Part shown: piece after piece, positions 62,114 through 64,000 of the stretch
Position numbering within the stretch: position 1 is the first letter of the stretch
Layout of the letters: the number at the start of each line of letters is the position of its first letter
Assembly: GCA_019801415.1 (NCBI GenBank)
Contig: JAHVJD010000005.1
Span: 186,001 to 250,000, forward strand
Direction of reading: 5' to 3'
DNA: 64,000 bases
From: Nocardioides marinus
GTDB lineage: Bacteria; Pseudomonadota; Alphaproteobacteria; Rhodobacterales; Rhodobacteraceae
Program-made: the position numbers and the translations under genes
The notes under the pieces: model-generated
Told to the model about the DNA's origin: nothing
The model's database searches: none
What the model saw: only the letters and a program-made list of their open reading frames with translations

Positions 62114-62881
62114 ATGCCGCGTTTTGCTCTGAAAGTCGAATACAATGGGAAGCCTTTTGCCGGTTGGCAAAGGCAAAAGGATCAGCCTTCGGTGCAGGGT
62201 GCGATCGAGGCTGCGCTGTCGCGGCTTCAGCCGGGCGAGCATACCATCGCCGCCGCAGGACGCACCGACACCGGCGTACATGGGCTGGGACAGGTTGCGC
62301 ATTGCGACCTCGTTCGGGAATGGGACCCGTTCCGCCTGTCGGAGGCTTTGAACTACCATCTGAAACCCGATCCGGTCGCGATCGTGGACTGCGCACGGGT
62401 CGATGACGACTGGCATGCGCGGTTCTCGGCCATTGAGCGCCAGTATCTGTTCCGCATCCTGATCCGCCGCGCCCCCGCCACGCATGAGGCCGGGCAAGTC
62501 TGGCAGCTGAACCACGACCTCGATGTCGAAGCGATGCAGGAAGCCGCCAACTACCTGATCGGAAACCACGATTTCACAACCTTCCGTTCCTCGATGTGCC
62601 AGGCGGCAAGTCCCGTCAAGACGCTGGACGAGCTGAGGGTTGAACGGGTGCAGGGCTTCTCCGGCCCGGAGATCCATTTCCACGTGCGCGCCCGCAGTTT
62701 CCTGCACAATCAGGTCCGCAGCTTTGTCGGCACATTGGAACGCGTGGGTGCGGGCGCCTGGGAGCCGACAGATGTGAAAGCCGCGCTGGAGGCCTGCGAC
62801 CGCGCGGCCTGCGGTCCGGTCTGCCCCGGCCACGGGCTGTACCTCGCCCGGGTCGGCTACCCCGAAGACCCGTTTGGCTGA
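62114..62881 (+). CDS. truA: tRNA pseudouridine(38-40) synthase TruA
   Basis: Isomerises U38, U39 and U40 in tRNA anticodon arms. The 255-residue protein begins [20 protein letters not shown]; the longer open frame upstream is spurious. The catalytic Asp is D52 in [31 protein letters not shown] and the C-terminal [14 protein letters not shown] are family features. It is followed at once by a hairpin. Confidence 0.95.
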   Translation: MPRFALKVEYNGKPFAGWQRQKDQPSVQGAIEAALSRLQPGEHTIAAAGRTDTGVHGLGQVAHCDLVREWDPFRLSEALNYHLKPDPVAIVDCARVDDDWHARFSAIERQYLFRILIRRAPATHEAGQVWQLNHDLDVEAMQEAANYLIGNHDFTTFRSSMCQAASPVKTLDELRVERVQGFSGPEIHFHVRARSFLHNQVRSFVGTLERVGAGAWEPTDVKAALEACDRAACGPVCPGHGLYLARVGYPEDPFG

Positions 62882-62883
62882 AC

Positions 62884-62906
62884 GCCCCTTGCATCCCGCA
62901 AGGGGC
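62884..62906 (+). terminator. Hairpin after truA
   Basis: GCCCCTTGC pairs perfectly with GCAAGGGGC around ATCCC, starting three bases after the stop. No T-run follows, so it may be a hairpin-only terminator. Confidence 0.55.
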
Positions 62907-63003
62907 CGCACATACTGCATTCCAGACCTGACCGATCCCCCGATGTGCCAGAGGGCCACCCCGGCCCCCTGCCCAACCTCTTTCACAAAAGGCATACGCG
63001 GAA

Positions 63004-63738
63004 ATGGCAAAACCCGAAAAACCTCCACTTCTGGCCGTCCTGATTGATGCCGACAATATCTCGGCCAAATATGCCGAAGCGATGTTCGAGGAAATCGCCT
63101 CCTTTGGCGAGGCCAGCATCCGCCGCATTTACGGCGATTTCGCCGGCGGTAGCCCGCAGGGCTGGAACAAGGAGAAGCTGGCGGCCCTGGCGATCGTGCC
63201 TCATCAGCAGTTCGCCAACACCACCGGCAAGAACGCTTCGGACATCGCGCTGGTGATCGACGCGATGGACATTCTGCATTCCGGGCGGTTCGACGGCTTT
63301 GTGCTGATTTCTTCGGACAGCGATTTCACCCGGCTGGCCAGCCGAATTCGCGAACAAGGTCTGGACGTGTACGGCATGGGCATGCGCAAGACCCCGGCCG
63401 CCTTTGTCCGCGCGTGCAAGCGTTTCATCTATGTCGAGAACTTGCTGCAGGAACCCGCCAAGACAAAGCCGAAGCCGCGCAAGGAAGACGAGAGTGCCGA
63501 TCCCCCGGCCGAGCTGCCGGATCCCACCAAGCTGGTGATCCGCGCGATGGACGCCATCGACCAGGATGACGAATGGTTTACATTGGGGCAGATCGGCCAG
63601 TTCATCACCACCGCGGCACCGGATTTCGACACCCGCAGTTACGGCAAACGCAAGCTGAGCGAGCTTATTGCCTCGTTGAAGCTGTTTGAGACCAAGCGCG
63701 GAGAAGGCAACCAGATCCTGGTGCGGCGGCTGGACTGA
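63004..63738 (+). CDS. NYN-domain protein with OST-HTH (LOTUS) domain
   Basis: A 244-residue protein with a PIN-like NYN nuclease fold and a winged RNA-binding domain. Acidic residues in VLIDADNIS (D15, D17), ASDIALVIDAMD (D80, D86) and LISSDSDFTRLA (near 102) match the metal site. An acidic, Pro-rich linker lies at 150-175. The OST-HTH domain (about 176-242) contains FTLGQIGQFITTAAPDF. Related LabA-like proteins process RNA. No partner gene is seen. The ATG is preceded by a weak site. Confidence 0.88.
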   Translation: MAKPEKPPLLAVLIDADNISAKYAEAMFEEIASFGEASIRRIYGDFAGGSPQGWNKEKLAALAIVPHQQFANTTGKNASDIALVIDAMDILHSGRFDGFVLISSDSDFTRLASRIREQGLDVYGMGMRKTPAAFVRACKRFIYVENLLQEPAKTKPKPRKEDESADPPAELPDPTKLVIRAMDAIDQDDEWFTLGQIGQFITTAAPDFDTRSYGKRKLSELIASLKLFETKRGEGNQILVRRLD

Positions 63739-63772
63739 TCCGCGCACCAGCAACTGGAGAGGATCAAAGTAT

Positions 63773-63801
63773 GGGCCCGTCGCATCGCATGCGGCGGACC
63801 C
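63773..63801. terminator. Possible bidirectional hairpin between convergent genes
   Basis: CCGTCGCAT pairs with ATGCGGCGG (one G-U) around CGC and extends with GGG/CCC past one mismatch. It sits in the 78-base gap between the NYN gene and gcvH, both of which end here. No T-run on either side. Confidence 0.42.
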
Positions 63802-63816
63802 TGAGGTCGAGACCGA

Positions 63817-64000
63817 TCAGCCGATAAACGACTTGTACGCGGCCTCGTCCATGTAATCATCCATCGGCGACAGGTCGGACGCCTTGATCTTGAAGAACCA
63901 GGCACTGCCCTCAGGATCATCGTTCACCTTGCCGGGATCATCCGCCAGAGCCTCGTTCACCTCGACGATTTCCCCATCCAGCGGTGCCAGAATGTCGGAA
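63817..64000 (-). CDS. gcvH: Glycine cleavage system H protein, C-terminal part
   Basis: The last 61 codons of a gene that continues past the window. The sequence DILAPLDGEIVEVNEALADD, then PGKVNDDPEGSAWFFKIKAS, then DLSPMDDYMDEAAYKSFIG is the conserved end of GcvH, which carries methylamine on a lipoyl lysine between GcvP and GcvT. The lipoyl-lysine itself is outside the window. It converges on the NYN gene. No gcvT or gcvP is visible, but they may lie beyond the edge. Confidence 0.93.
   Translation of the reverse strand, partial: SDILAPLDGEIVEVNEALADDPGKVNDDPEGSAWFFKIKASDLSPMDDYMDEAAYKSFIG

Overview
The window is about 63-65% GC by eye and reads as chromosome of a marine Rhodobacteraceae (Roseobacter-group) alphaproteobacterium. 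The evidence is the mix of neighbourhoods: tldD-dprA-topA, a Flp/Tad pilus locus with short VTVDW-type pilins, a ligase-associated helicase with PdeM, fhs-folD one-carbon genes, ruvCAB-tolQRAB-pal-ybgF-tilS-ftsH, DUF484-xerC, and a bacterial phosphatidylcholine synthase. No phage, insertion sequence, CRISPR array, tRNA or rRNA was recognised. Most of the window is core genome, densely packed with many 1-4 base stop/start overlaps. Genus and species cannot be fixed from sequence alone.

Bases 1-7.3 kb: the end of tldD, dprA (DNA uptake and recombination), topA, a two-subunit 3-oxoacid CoA-transferase (ketone body / acetoacetate activation), an unrecognised small membrane protein and a TetR regulator. 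Bases 7.3-20.9 kb: a lytic transglycosylase diverging from a Tad locus. The locus holds two pilin genes with identical proteins, a third pilin-like gene, CpaB, CpaC secretin, an OmpA-type lipoprotein in the place of CpaD, CpaE/TadZ, CpaF/TadA ATPase, TadB, TadC, two TPR lipoproteins, the prepilin peptidase, and an AAA ATPase. The upstream gap has an exact TTAA-N7-TTAA CtrA-type box.

Bases 21-28.4 kb: a DNA-damage helicase plus PdeM nuclease, a thioesterase, then on the minus strand fhs, chorismate mutase and folD, and a MOSC protein. Bases 28.5-41.4 kb: one long minus-strand run ruvC-ruvA-ruvB, an unknown gene, thpR, ybgC, tolQ-tolR-tolA-tolB-pal-ybgF, tilS and ftsH, covering Holliday junction processing, envelope constriction, tRNA modification and membrane proteolysis. 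The gaps in this run hold palindrome-rich repeats. Bases 41.7-51.4 kb: a DUF1127 protein, a small unknown, prmA, an MFS transporter, priA, a transaldolase-family gene, DUF484-xerC, phosphatidylcholine synthase and an O6-alkylguanine DNA methyltransferase.

Bases 51.6-55.2 kb are the least explained part. Two tandem paralogues each carry a LysM domain plus a periplasmic solute-binding domain, with no permease nearby. They lie downstream of a single-pass membrane protein preceded by a perfect CtrA-type box. This is the best candidate for an undescribed system. Bases 55.3-64 kb: ileS, a truncated globin, a coupled YcjX-GNAT-YcjF-like operon, truA, a NYN/OST-HTH protein and the end of gcvH.

All protein assignments come from reading motifs and lengths; no database search was possible. 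Regulatory sites are pattern matches only.
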